Assembly: GCF_042680125.1 (NCBI RefSeq) | Contig: NZ_JBHTNY010000019.1 | Length of the DNA: 64,000 nt | DNA from: Robinsoniella peoriensis | GTDB lineage: Bacteria; Bacillota; Clostridia; Lachnospirales; Lachnospiraceae | Direction: 5' to 3' (one strand) | Shown here: in pieces, positions 9,555 through 17,451 of the stretch | Numbering within the stretch: position 1 is the first letter of the stretch | Layout: each line of letters starts with the position of its first letter | Notes under the pieces: generated by a model | Database searches by the model: none | Told to the model about the DNA's origin: nothing | Seen by the model: the letters and a program-made list of their open reading frames with translations, nothing else | Translations under genes and position numbers: made by a program

Positions 9555-9713
9555 TCAGTTATTTTGTTTATTTTTTTCGAAATCCAGAACAGAGGACATG
9601 TCTGTATAGATCACATAAAACACGGGGTATTTCTCTTTATACACTTCATCCACAAAAAGGCCGTTGGCTTTCACGGGAATATAATGGCCATCGGAGTGGC
9701 GCAGCCGGTAAGG
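9555..9713 (-). pseudogene. Remnant of a PAS-domain signalling protein (C-terminal end)
   Basis: The minus strand between the response regulator and the small Cys protein keeps an open frame of 52 codons with no start codon. It reads YRLRHSDGHYIPVKANGLF and then YPVFYVIYTDMS, ending at a stop at 9555-9557. This matches the C-terminal part of PAS/PAC sensory domains in clostridial signalling proteins. A TGA directly upstream (9714-9716) separates it from anything before. It looks like the left-over end of a deleted gene that lay downstream of the two-component system. Confidence 0.55.
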
Positions 9714-9754
9714 TCATCTGTTCGGAATGCGGCATACATGAATAGTTTAAGAAG

Positions 9755-10552
9755 TTATTCATGAATTTGCCGGTATAAGAAGCCGGTGGTAAATTCTGCC
9801 CAGCTGTAGTTTGACATATATTCGCCGGCATAACTGTTGATGGCACGGACATCTCCGTTTAGAAAATTATAGTAGTCACATTCTATTTTGGAGGTGTCCA
9901 CTGATATAAAGTTACGTTTTTTTATTACTACATCATCTGCATCTGCGCTTTTTAGCGTTTTCATCATATCACTGACAATCGTTTGAAACTGTTTCTGAAG
10001 AGAAATACTGTACTCCCGGTCTTCCCATAAAATTGCACTGAGTTCGGCAGTAGTTGATCCTGCGCCCTTACGGTCGATCAGATAAGCAAACAGTTCCTTG
10101 GATTTGATCCGTGAAAATTCAAGTGGAATACTTCCGTTAAACACTTCAAAACTGCCAAAGGTCTGTACACGAATTTTTTTATCCGTCTTTTTGACGATTG
10201 GATTACGAAGATAGGCTATTTCCGAATGAATACTTTCAACGGAGACAGGCTTTAGAAGATATCCGCTGGCATGAAGGGAAAAGGCATCTACGGCATAATC
10301 AGGAAAACCTGTCACAAAAATAATATTAATGTCAGGCTGAGTATCTTTAAAACGTTTTGCAAGGTCAATCCCATTCAGTCCATACATTTCCACATCTAAA
10401 AATGCAAGATCTACCGGGTGGGATATCACGTATTGAAGAGCGTCAAAAGGATCCAGAAAAGGTTGTATCTGACAATCCGGTTCAGCTTCCCCCAGAATTC
10501 TGACTAAGTAAGCAAGTGCAAGTTCTTCATCATCTACGGCTATAATATTCAT
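9755..10552 (-). CDS. Response regulator with receiver and SARP/BTAD-like output domain
   Basis: 265 residues. The receiver has D7/D8, phospho-acceptor D53 in FLDVEMYGLNG and the conserved K in YLLKPV. The C-terminal half begins IRVQTFGSFEVF and continues KSKELFAYLIDRKGA, which resembles the winged-helix plus BTAD output seen in SARP-like regulators rather than LytTR or AraC. Its ATG overlaps the kinase stop by four bases (ATGA), so the two are translationally coupled. Target genes are not obvious; the neighbouring PAS-gene remnant may once have been part of the same unit. Confidence 0.85.
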   Translation of the reverse strand: MNIIAVDDEELALAYLVRILGEAEPDCQIQPFLDPFDALQYVISHPVDLAFLDVEMYGLNGIDLAKRFKDTQPDINIIFVTGFPDYAVDAFSLHASGYLLKPVSVESIHSEIAYLRNPIVKKTDKKIRVQTFGSFEVFNGSIPLEFSRIKSKELFAYLIDRKGAGSTTAELSAILWEDREYSISLQKQFQTIVSDMMKTLKSADADDVVIKKRNFISVDTSKIECDYYNFLNGDVRAINSYAGEYMSNYSWAEFTTGFLYRQIHE

Positions 10553-12354
10553 TTTTCAGTCGCTCCTTTGTAAATAGTAATGACAGCTGTAGTTCCCTCT
10601 TTGGGAATACTTGTGATGGACAGATGACTGCCCCCCTGTGAATAAAGGCGTTTTCGAACATTTTCGATGCCAATATGAGTGCGTCCGTCATCCTGTTTTT
10701 TATATGGGTCAAATCCAATGCCGTCATCAGAGATGGTAACGATAAAGGCATTCTCAGTTTCTTTGGTTGATATGGTTACCGTACCTCCATTAATTTTTTT
10801 GGTAACACCATATCGAACGGAATTTTCAACTAAAGGCTGGACAGTCAGGGAAGGAATCAGAAATCCATTTGCATGGATATCGTAAACAATCCGAAGCCGG
10901 CGTCCAAATCTTAATTGTTCCAGGGATAAATAGTTCTTAATATGATTCAGTTCCTTCTCGAAAGGAATGGGGGCACTGCTTGAGAGAGAATCCAGATTGC
11001 CCCTTAGGAAACTGGCAAAATCACCAACTGCTTTTTCTGCGCGGATAGGATCAATGGCGCAAAGCTGTTTGATTGCAGTCAGTGAATTATACAGGAAGTG
11101 AGGCTGTATCTGGCTTAGAGCTATCGCTATACGGCTTTGTGCCAGTTCACTTTCTAATTGTCTGGTCAGGTAAGCATTATTAATGCTTTTGTTAAGATAA
11201 CGCACGACGAATATAAACTGGGTTATCATAAATAGCAGAAATCCTGTAATGAACCAAATATTAAAGGGAATGATCTGTAAAAAATAATTCACTACATCAC
11301 CTGCGCCTAAAAAGCAGAGGCAGCAGGACTGCAGTATAAATTTAGTCGTTTTATTCGAATTATGCCTGATTTCATGCAGCAGGCAGAAAAATGCTACGAT
11401 AGAACTAATGCCCAGTAAGATGCACAGCGGGGTTAAAAGTTCATAACCATCTAAAATACCGCATCCCTGGGTCAGAATAAAGAACAAAAGAAATCCTAAC
11501 AGGGAATAGGCAACAGCAAATAGGAAATACCTGGCATTTCCTGTCACAAAGTTCAGCATGTAAAGTACGAGCAGTAACGGTGCCAGTGATAAACAGATAA
11601 CATCTAAAATATTGGTGAACAGTCCATAAGGGATTATCAGCGAGATCAGATTGAAATCGATCAGTACCCATATTCCGCTTACAATCGTAAAAAATGCCAG
11701 GTAAAAAGGTGCCGGAGATATGGGTGTCTTTAAAATTTTCAATAGCATCAGTGCTCCTAAAAGCATCATACCAAACAGTACGACAAAAAACCCCAGGAAA
11801 ATTTTAGTAAAATTATTCTTGAGCAGAAATTGAAATAGTGCACCAGAGTCTCCCTTGTATATCTGATGGTAAAAATTATTATATGATATCGAGAGATTAT
11901 TATGGTAAATACTGCTTAGTTCGATTTTTATTTCATCCTGTAAAGTAATGTGAGGGAACATAACGCCAATCCATATATTACCGGGAGATTTTACAAATGA
12001 GGGATAAGTTCCCTTTTCTCCATAGGAAAAATATTCCCTGCCATTTATATAAATTTTAAATCGGACATTATTCAGCCGGAAAAGGAGTTGTTCATTATCC
12101 TGTATTTCATGGTCAAAATGTCCGGTTAAAATTAGTGAAGGCACCTCTGCTCCGTTAATATAGGTTTCAGATGTCAGATCTCTTGGGAGATCTGACGGTG
12201 ATGCCTGATAAGTTCCAATGAATTGCACAGAGGTAAGATTCTCAGGATTTTTATAATTATTTTCTTCCTGTATGGAGTAAATAAGAAGCATAACAGAAAG
12301 TAAGGATATCGTACATAAAAGAACGGAAATTAGCAAAGGTAAATGTCGTTTCAA
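10549..12354 (-). CDS. LytS-like sensor histidine kinase with extracellular jelly-roll and 7TM region
   Basis: 601 residues. A signal-anchor helix (residues 7-27) precedes an extracellular domain of about 150 residues with FKIYINGREYFSYGE, typical of 7TMR-DISM extracellular modules. Seven hydrophobic helices follow (about 185-395). The His_kinase domain has the phospho-His in IQPHFLYNSLTAI, and the HATPase domain has VENSVRYG, DDGIGFD and GIENVRKRL. The start codon is TTG (12354), 8 bases after AGGAGG. It is translationally coupled to the response regulator. The ligand is unknown; 7TMR-DISM sensors often respond to carbohydrates or other small molecules. Confidence 0.87.
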   Translation of the reverse strand: MKRHLPLLISVLLCTISLLSVMLLIYSIQEENNYKNPENLTSVQFIGTYQASPSDLPRDLTSETYINGAEVPSLILTGHFDHEIQDNEQLLFRLNNVRFKIYINGREYFSYGEKGTYPSFVKSPGNIWIGVMFPHITLQDEIKIELSSIYHNNLSISYNNFYHQIYKGDSGALFQFLLKNNFTKIFLGFFVVLFGMMLLGALMLLKILKTPISPAPFYLAFFTIVSGIWVLIDFNLISLIIPYGLFTNILDVICLSLAPLLLVLYMLNFVTGNARYFLFAVAYSLLGFLLFFILTQGCGILDGYELLTPLCILLGISSIVAFFCLLHEIRHNSNKTTKFILQSCCLCFLGAGDVVNYFLQIIPFNIWFITGFLLFMITQFIFVVRYLNKSINNAYLTRQLESELAQSRIAIALSQIQPHFLYNSLTAIKQLCAIDPIRAEKAVGDFASFLRGNLDSLSSSAPIPFEKELNHIKNYLSLEQLRFGRRLRIVYDIHANGFLIPSLTVQPLVENSVRYGVTKKINGGTVTISTKETENAFIVTISDDGIGFDPYKKQDDGRTHIGIENVRKRLYSQGGSHLSITSIPKEGTTAVITIYKGATEK

Positions 12355-12469
12355 ATGTAAGGCCTCCTCTGTGATAACCCGGGTAATTACAATGATCTAA
12401 TTGAGTAAGTATAAAATCAATACCACACCAACACTACACCAAAAGAAAAAATAAAAATGGAAAGTAAGC

Positions 12470-12498
12470 TTGACATTTCTGAAAATAAGGTATATGAT
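12470..12498 (+). promoter_or_regulatory. Promoter of the XRE regulator gene
   Basis: TTGACA (12470-12475), 17 bases, TATGAT (12493-12498), about 45 bases before the GTG start of the XRE gene. Confidence 0.6.
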
Positions 12499-12542
12499 GA
12501 AAATGTAAAGGAAGCTTTCCATAATGAGAAAGGGGCGGTGAG

Positions 12543-12740
12543 GTGAAAAATCGGTTAGAGGAAATAAGAAAAGAAAGAGGGATCCGTCAGGAACAGCTGG
12601 CACAGGATCTTGAGGTTTCCAGGCAGACAATCGGATCACTGGAAAACGGAAGATATAATCCCTCAATTTTGCTGGCATTTAAGATTGCAAGGTATTTTGA
12701 AATGACAATTGAAGATATTTTTATTTATGAGGAGGATTAG
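12543..12740 (+). CDS. Small XRE-family HTH regulator
   Basis: 65-residue stand-alone Cro/C1-type helix-turn-helix protein. The HTH reads QEQLAQDLEVSRQTIGSLEN. It ends IFIYEED, like many small clostridial regulators that pair with a membrane-protein gene. The start is GTG with a purine-rich site before it. The next gene follows after three bases, so the pair is an operon and the regulator probably controls its own membrane partner. DNA targets are unknown. Confidence 0.88.
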   Translation: MKNRLEEIRKERGIRQEQLAQDLEVSRQTIGSLENGRYNPSILLAFKIARYFEMTIEDIFIYEED

Positions 12741-12743
12741 GAT

Positions 12744-13178
12744 ATGGGATATAAAATAGGAAAATATGTTATATTTACAGTGATTGGTCTGGTGTTAGGA
12801 GCATCAGGGGCGGTATTGGCAAAGCTTTATGGTGACGCAGAAGGAATTATGGCTGTACTGCCATTTATTATGATCGGTATAGGGGCAGGTGTATTTGGCC
12901 AGAATATTGGTACTGTATTTACAAACCTTTCCTATCGGAAAAATCCGGAAGCAGCAAAGCAGATTAGGATTGATACAAATGACGAGCGAAATGTCTCGAT
13001 AAGGAACCAGGCAAAAGGCAAAGCTTATGATCTAATGATCTATGTATTTGGAGCACTCATGCTGGTATATGCCCTGATGCAGGTAGAACTTTGGGTTACA
13101 CTTACACTTGTCGTGGCATATCTGATTGTTATTTTTGCAAATGTGTTTTATATCAGCAGATACAATAAAAATATGTAA
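12744..13178 (+). CDS. Small membrane protein (DUF2178/DUF6442-like) paired with XRE regulator
   Basis: 144 residues with four hydrophobic helices in two pairs (about 8-28, 36-56, 95-112 and 115-135). The loop between the pairs holds DTNDERNVSIRNQAKGKAYD, the D-E-R plus charged helix pattern of DUF2178-type proteins. GGAGG precedes the ATG. It is cotranscribed with the XRE regulator. The function is unknown; comparable XRE/membrane-protein pairs are common in Firmicutes. Confidence 0.75.
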   Translation: MGYKIGKYVIFTVIGLVLGASGAVLAKLYGDAEGIMAVLPFIMIGIGAGVFGQNIGTVFTNLSYRKNPEAAKQIRIDTNDERNVSIRNQAKGKAYDLMIYVFGALMLVYALMQVELWVTLTLVVAYLIVIFANVFYISRYNKNM

Positions 13179-13212
13179 GAAGAGAATTGCAAAACAGACT
13201 CTTGGAGGTTAT

Positions 13213-13779
13213 ATGGAATATTTTGATATCCGTGATTTAGATGGAAACATCACGGGAGAAACCAAAGAACGCTCATTGGTGCATAGAGACGGAGATATTC
13301 ATGGGACTTCCCATGTGTGGATCATTAGAAAAAATACAGATGAGGATTTTGATATCCTTTTGCAAAAAAGAAGCAGTGACAAAGATTCCTTCCCAGGCTG
13401 TTATGACATTTCTTCGGCCGGACACATACCGGCAGGGCAGGACTACCTGGAATCGGCAATACGGGAACTTAAGGAGGAGCTGGGCGTGGTGGCGGCAGCG
13501 GATGAACTGCACTATATAGGACGCCATGATGCTCTTTTGGAAACAGAATTCTACGGAAAACCCTGGCGGAATTATGAGTTAAGTGCAGTTTATGTACTTT
13601 ACCGGGATATGAACCCTGAAGAATTTATCCTGCAGACATCAGAGGTGGAATCCGTAATATGGCTATCTTTTCGGGAATGCATGAATCAGATGGAAAACGG
13701 AGAACTTAAGCACTGTATTTATCAGGATGAAATGGAGTTGCTGGGAACATATTTATATGGACACAATCAGGAGGCATAA
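13213..13779 (+). CDS. NUDIX hydrolase
   Basis: 188 residues, cytosolic. The complete NUDIX box is GHIPAGQDYLESAIRELKEELGV-like, with the catalytic REXXEE core as RELKEEL. The N-terminal EYFDIRDLDGN and VWIIRKN stretches resemble the isopentenyl-diphosphate isomerase-like NUDIX subgroup, whose members are mostly phosphohydrolases of undefined substrate. The frame is open back to 13126, overlapping the membrane-protein gene, but the ATG at 13213 has TTGGAGG 5 bases before it and is preferred. The YbaK-type gene follows after five bases. Confidence 0.88.
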   Translation: MEYFDIRDLDGNITGETKERSLVHRDGDIHGTSHVWIIRKNTDEDFDILLQKRSSDKDSFPGCYDISSAGHIPAGQDYLESAIRELKEELGVVAAADELHYIGRHDALLETEFYGKPWRNYELSAVYVLYRDMNPEEFILQTSEVESVIWLSFRECMNQMENGELKHCIYQDEMELLGTYLYGHNQEA

Positions 13780-13784
13780 GTGAA

Positions 13785-14261
13785 ATGGCAAAAGAGCAAA
13801 AAACCAATGCAATGCGGATACTGGAAAAAAATAAGATACCCTATGAACTCATCACCTATGAATGTGATGAGTTCATAGACGGTCTCCATACAGCAGAAAA
13901 AACTGGTGCGCCCGTTGAGCAATCCTTTAAAACACTGGTGGCCCAGGGAAAGAGCAGGGAATACTACGTATTTGTGATTCCTATTGCAGAAGAAGTACAT
14001 TTGAAAACAGCCGCCAAAGCAGTGGGTGAAAAGTCAGTGGAGATGATCCATGTAAAAGATATCAATAAAATAACCGGATATATCCGGGGCGGATGCAGTC
14101 CGGTTGGAATGAAAAAGCAATACAAGACAATCATACACAGCAGTGCCCGGAAATATAATGAAATCTATATCAGCGGCGGAAAACTTGGAACCACGATCAG
14201 GCTGTCGCCGTTAGCTCTGCAAAGTCTGGTGAAAGCTGAGTTTGCGGATATCGTTGTTTAA
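13785..14261 (+). CDS. ybaK: YbaK/EbsC-type Cys-tRNA(Pro) deacylase
   Basis: 158 residues, full length for the YbaK family. These enzymes hydrolyse Cys-tRNA(Pro) mischarged by prolyl-tRNA synthetase, or similar mischarged tRNAs. Typical stretches are TNAMRILEKNKIPYELITYE near the start, KTLVAQG, the catalytic-lysine region HLKTAAKAVGEKSVEM, and GYIRGGCSPVGMKK. It is cotranscribed with the NUDIX gene. A perfect 15-bp inverted repeat (13841-13878) lies inside the coding sequence. Confidence 0.93.
   Translation: MAKEQKTNAMRILEKNKIPYELITYECDEFIDGLHTAEKTGAPVEQSFKTLVAQGKSREYYVFVIPIAEEVHLKTAAKAVGEKSVEMIHVKDINKITGYIRGGCSPVGMKKQYKTIIHSSARKYNEIYISGGKLGTTIRLSPLALQSLVKAEFADIVV
13841..13878. repeat. Perfect 15-bp inverted repeat inside ybaK
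   Basis: CTATGAACTCATCAC (13841-13855) and its exact complement (13864-13878) flank an 8-base loop. In mRNA it would form a stable hairpin about 20 codons into ybaK. It encodes ordinary family residues (YELITYECDEFI). Confidence 0.7.
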
Positions 14262-14321
14262 TACTTTTTCAAAATGCAGATATATTGGGGAGGTACTTGT
14301 AAAAAGAATAATAGTTGCTAA

Positions 14322-14400
14322 ACAATAAAAGCTTTATTGTACAAAAGCGTTGCTGGGTCCCGGGGATATACCTTCCCGGAAAGAAAAGCAGCGCTTTTGT
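14322..14400. terminator. Convergent-gene terminator region
   Basis: Two adjacent hairpins lie between the convergent ybaK and AGCS genes. ACAATAAA/TTTATTGT (14322-14340) is followed by a longer stem (ACAAAAGCGTTGCT with AGCAGCGCTTTTGT, 14341-14400) with an inner CCGGG/CCCGG pairing. Probably bidirectional. Confidence 0.5.
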
Positions 14401-14444
14401 ATGTCCTGACATAAGAATTACTCCGTGTTAACGTTTTCTGTAAA

Positions 14445-15902
14445 TCACCCGCCCTTGTATTTGACAAAATAATCTTTTGTTACCCGGAATACCGTAGGCG
14501 ACAGTACCGTAATGGCTATCAGGTTTGGAATCGCCATAAGTCCGTTTAGCGTATCCGAGACGCTCCAGACGAAATCCAGCCGGGCAACAGCTCCGATTAC
14601 GATAAAAAAGATATATATAAACTTATATGCAGGCACAACTTTGTGGCCAAAGAGGTAGATGACTGCCTGCTCTCCGAAATAGGACCAGCTAAGCAATGTA
14701 GCCAGACCAAAAAGCAGGATAGAAAAGGAGACAAAGATATCTCCCATCGAGCCAAAGGTGGAAGCAAAAGCAGCTGACGCAAGCGGTACACCATTTGGAA
14801 GCGCATCAATATAGCGGGTAGTCTGGTACATCTGGTCTAACTGCATGGCATTTAAGTAAGCCGTCTGGTCATAGACATTGGAGCAGAGGATAGCCAGGCC
14901 GGTAATGGTGCACACCACCATTGTATCGGCAAATACCTCAAAGATTCCCCACATACCCTGGATAGCCGGATGATCCACATCTGCGGCGGCGTGTACCATA
15001 ACGGAACTTCCAAGTCCTGCCTCATTGGAAAAGACCCCGCGGGAAATTCCGGTACGCATGGCGGATGCAATTCCGTATCCGAGAATTCCGCCCCCTGCGG
15101 CACGAAAGTTAAATGCCTCATGAAAGATAGAGCTAAAGGCAGCCGGTACATTTCCAATGTGAGTCAGAACTACAAGGAGTGCGCCAATAATATACAGGAT
15201 AGACATAATTGGTACCAGTTTTTCACTTACGATAGTAATGCGGCCAATTCCCCCGGTTATAACAAGTCCCGTAATAAGAGCAGCAGCAATACCGATTGCC
15301 AGCTTTGGGGTACCCCAGGAATGGTTCAGGGCATCTGCCATGGAGTTAGACTGGGACATATTGCCCATGCCCAGTGCTGCGCCGATACAAAAAAGTGAAA
15401 AAAAACAGGCGAGCCATTTGCAGTGAAGACCTTTTTCCATATAGATCATGGGGCCTCCGCTGTAGTGTCCGTCCTTATCTTTATTTCGAAAGCAAATGCC
15501 AAGTACGGTTTCACCATAATGAGTCATCATACCCAGGAGAGCGGAAACCCACATCCAGAAAAGAGCGCCGGGTCCGCCTGCCGTAATGGCGGTGGCAACC
15601 CCGGCGATATTTCCTACACCGCCGGTAGAGGCCAGGGCAGTAGCCATTGCCTGCCAGGGAGATATGGAGTTTTTCTTTTTACCGGATTGTAAACCGGGCT
15701 CAGGTGATTTTGGTGGAGATTTTTTAAAACAGGTGAGAATCGTCTCGGAAAACCAGAGCTTAAAATGACGAAATTGAAAACATCTGGTTCCAACTGTATA
15801 GAGAACTCCCACAGCCAGAAAAAATACCAGCATGGGAACTCCCCAGACGAAACGGTTAATTGTATCATTCAGGACAGATATGTAGTGGACCAATGTCTGC
15901 AT
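14445..15902 (-). CDS. Sodium:alanine/glycine symporter (AGCS family)
   Basis: About 485 residues with about 11 hydrophobic helices. AGCS carriers import alanine or glycine with sodium. Family motifs are visible: FVWGVPMLVFFLAVG, the GNIAGVATAITAGGPGALFW stretch, SNEAGLGS and LGMGNMSQSNS. An alternative start lies 15 bases upstream (15917), but the ATG at 15902 has AAAGGG before it and its N-terminus (MQTLVHYISVLNDTINRF) matches the usual family start. It lies about 120 bases after the dipeptide epimerase on the same strand, so it may import an amino acid released from, or used with, muropeptide-type dipeptides. No riboswitch is visible here, unlike the second AGCS gene at 27406. Confidence 0.92.
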   Translation of the reverse strand: MQTLVHYISVLNDTINRFVWGVPMLVFFLAVGVLYTVGTRCFQFRHFKLWFSETILTCFKKSPPKSPEPGLQSGKKKNSISPWQAMATALASTGGVGNIAGVATAITAGGPGALFWMWVSALLGMMTHYGETVLGICFRNKDKDGHYSGGPMIYMEKGLHCKWLACFFSLFCIGAALGMGNMSQSNSMADALNHSWGTPKLAIGIAAALITGLVITGGIGRITIVSEKLVPIMSILYIIGALLVVLTHIGNVPAAFSSIFHEAFNFRAAGGGILGYGIASAMRTGISRGVFSNEAGLGSSVMVHAAADVDHPAIQGMWGIFEVFADTMVVCTITGLAILCSNVYDQTAYLNAMQLDQMYQTTRYIDALPNGVPLASAAFASTFGSMGDIFVSFSILLFGLATLLSWSYFGEQAVIYLFGHKVVPAYKFIYIFFIVIGAVARLDFVWSVSDTLNGLMAIPNLIAITVLSPTVFRVTKDYFVKYKGG

Positions 15903-16019
15903 GGCATACCCTTTCATGGGAATTGTTCTTCACATAATACTACGCATGAAAGAAATATTTATGACAACCCATCGTAAGAAAACGGATCGCATAATTAGAT
16001 ACAAGCACTTTTCAGTAAG

Positions 16020-17120
16020 TTATTTTAGTGTTTTAAATATGGGTTTAGGCACTTGGGTAATACCAATCCCATAATCCTGATTCATCTTGATACAGGAACC
16101 CTCATAGACCGGTCCGCCCTCAAATGGATCAGTTCTGCAGAGCGATGGTCCATCCAGGTCTACTTTTGTAATAATATTTTTTCCCGCAGCAAGATGTGCG
16201 GCGGCACTGACAGCAATTTTACTTTCCAGCATACAGCCGATCATACATTCTGCACCGTAGATTTCTGCGATACTGCAGATTTTCAGGGCATGATGGATAC
16301 CACCTGTTTTCATCAGCTTGATATTGAGCATATCCGCTCCATGCATTTCCAAAATCCGAATGGCGTCACGGGGAGTGAATATGCTTTCGTCTGCCAGAAT
16401 GGGAGTGCAGGAGTGAGACGTAACATACTGCATGCCATACAGGTCATGAGCCGGGACCGGTTGTTCAACCAGGTCAATATCCAGTCCCAGATCCTCCATC
16501 CGGGCTATAATACGGACCGCTTCTTTGGGATTCCAGCCCTGGTTAGCATCTACCCGTATGGTGACCTGGGGGCCCAGCGCTGAGCGGATCTGGGAAATGC
16601 GTTCTACATCTTTCATGCCCTCTTTTCCTACTTTGATTTTCAGAATCTGAAAGCCCTGGTTTACAGCGTCAAGGCTGTCATGTATCATAATTTCTGTGGG
16701 ATTTACACTGATGGTAAGGTCGGTCTCAAGCGTCTGCTTTGCACCGCCGAGTATCTGATAGAGGGGACGGTGCAGGCTCTTGGCATAGAGGTCGTAAACT
16801 GCCATATCTACAGCTGCTTTGGCGGATGAATTATTCAGGATACAGGAGTGAAGTGCATGCATGATGCCCTCTATGTCATCAATCTCCTTACCAATTATGG
16901 AAGGGGCGATAAAGTTACGAATGGCACAGATTATGGAGCCCTTGGTATCCCCTGTAATGACTGCGGTTGGAGGAGCTTCTCCATAGCCGGTTTCTCCTGA
17001 ATCCGTATGAACAGTGATTACAATGTCATTGATAGAACTTACGGTACGCAGCGCTGTCCGAAAGGGTGTTACCAGCGGAATATCTATTTCCTGGATATCA
17101 ATTCTAGAAATTTTTATAAT
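16020..17120 (-). CDS. L-Ala-D/L-Glu-type dipeptide epimerase (enolase superfamily), non-AUG start
   Basis: Mandelate racemase/muconate lactonising-type enzyme. Its epimerase chemistry uses the lysines of LKIKVGKE and NIKLMKTGG, and the metal-binding acids lie in VDANQGWNP, LVEQP and ILADES. The VDLDGP sequence near the C-terminus is the DxD motif that binds the dipeptide amino group in Ala-Glu epimerases. The first ATG in frame (16862) would remove 85 residues of the capping domain (IDIPLVTPFRTALRTVSS, GYGEAPPTAVITGDT), so it cannot be the true start. The frame runs without stop or any ATG, GTG or TTG up to AAGGAGG, 5 bases before ATT (17118-17120) and 8 before ATA (17115-17117). Translation must begin at one of these. 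Full length is about 365 residues, normal for the family. Confidence 0.85.
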   Translation of the reverse strand: MIKISRIDIQEIDIPLVTPFRTALRTVSSINDIVITVHTDSGETGYGEAPPTAVITGDTKGSIICAIRNFIAPSIIGKEIDDIEGIMHALHSCILNNSSAKAAVDMAVYDLYAKSLHRPLYQILGGAKQTLETDLTISVNPTEIMIHDSLDAVNQGFQILKIKVGKEGMKDVERISQIRSALGPQVTIRVDANQGWNPKEAVRIIARMEDLGLDIDLVEQPVPAHDLYGMQYVTSHSCTPILADESIFTPRDAIRILEMHGADMLNIKLMKTGGIHHALKICSIAEIYGAECMIGCMLESKIAVSAAAHLAAGKNIITKVDLDGPSLCRTDPFEGGPVYEGSCIKMNQDYGIGITQVPKPIFKTLK

Positions 17121-17451
17121 GCGTTCCTCCTTAAAAATGATTGTAAATTAATGAAAGTATTGTTAAAGAATATGTATAGCTTTTTCTATCTATTCAGATA
17201 ATAAAGAAGTGAAGCAATTGTGAATTATGACCAAATACAGAAGACAAAAATTGTAAAATAAGACGAAATGAATATTTTAGATAAAAGAAAGGACAGAAGT
17301 CCTATCTAAAAATACAACAAGGGACTATGATCTATTTATCAAGCGACAGCAAAATGTACGAGGATTCATATAAGATATAAAAATAGTAAGAAAGGGCAGT
17401 AAGGCCGGTTAGAGCCTACCCTCTAACCGGCAATATGCAATAGGTAAGAGA
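17121..17451. other. Divergent promoter region between epimerase and nucleoside operon
   Basis: 331 bases, very AT-rich, with no convincing gene. It must hold promoters in both directions, but I could not pick -35/-10 pairs with confidence. A Crp-like half site (TTGTGA) lies near 17219. The clearest structure is the hairpin at 17404-17431 just before deoB. Confidence 0.5.
17404..17431 (+). promoter_or_regulatory. Perfect hairpin in the deoB leader
   Basis: GCCGGTTAGAG (17404-17414) and CTCTAACCGGC (17421-17431) form an 11-bp perfect stem with a six-base loop, 20 bases before the deoB ATG. No T-run follows, so it is not an intrinsic terminator. It could be an operator palindrome or an mRNA structure. 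Confidence 0.55.

Noticed and set aside
12397..12678. 93-codon minus-strand frame upstream of the sensor kinase
   Set aside because: It runs antisense through the XRE gene and its promoter, and its low-complexity F/L/Y-rich product has no family likeness.
14970..15977. Several overlapping plus-strand frames opposite the AGCS gene
   Set aside because: All are shadows of the minus-strand symporter, which has clear family motifs throughout.
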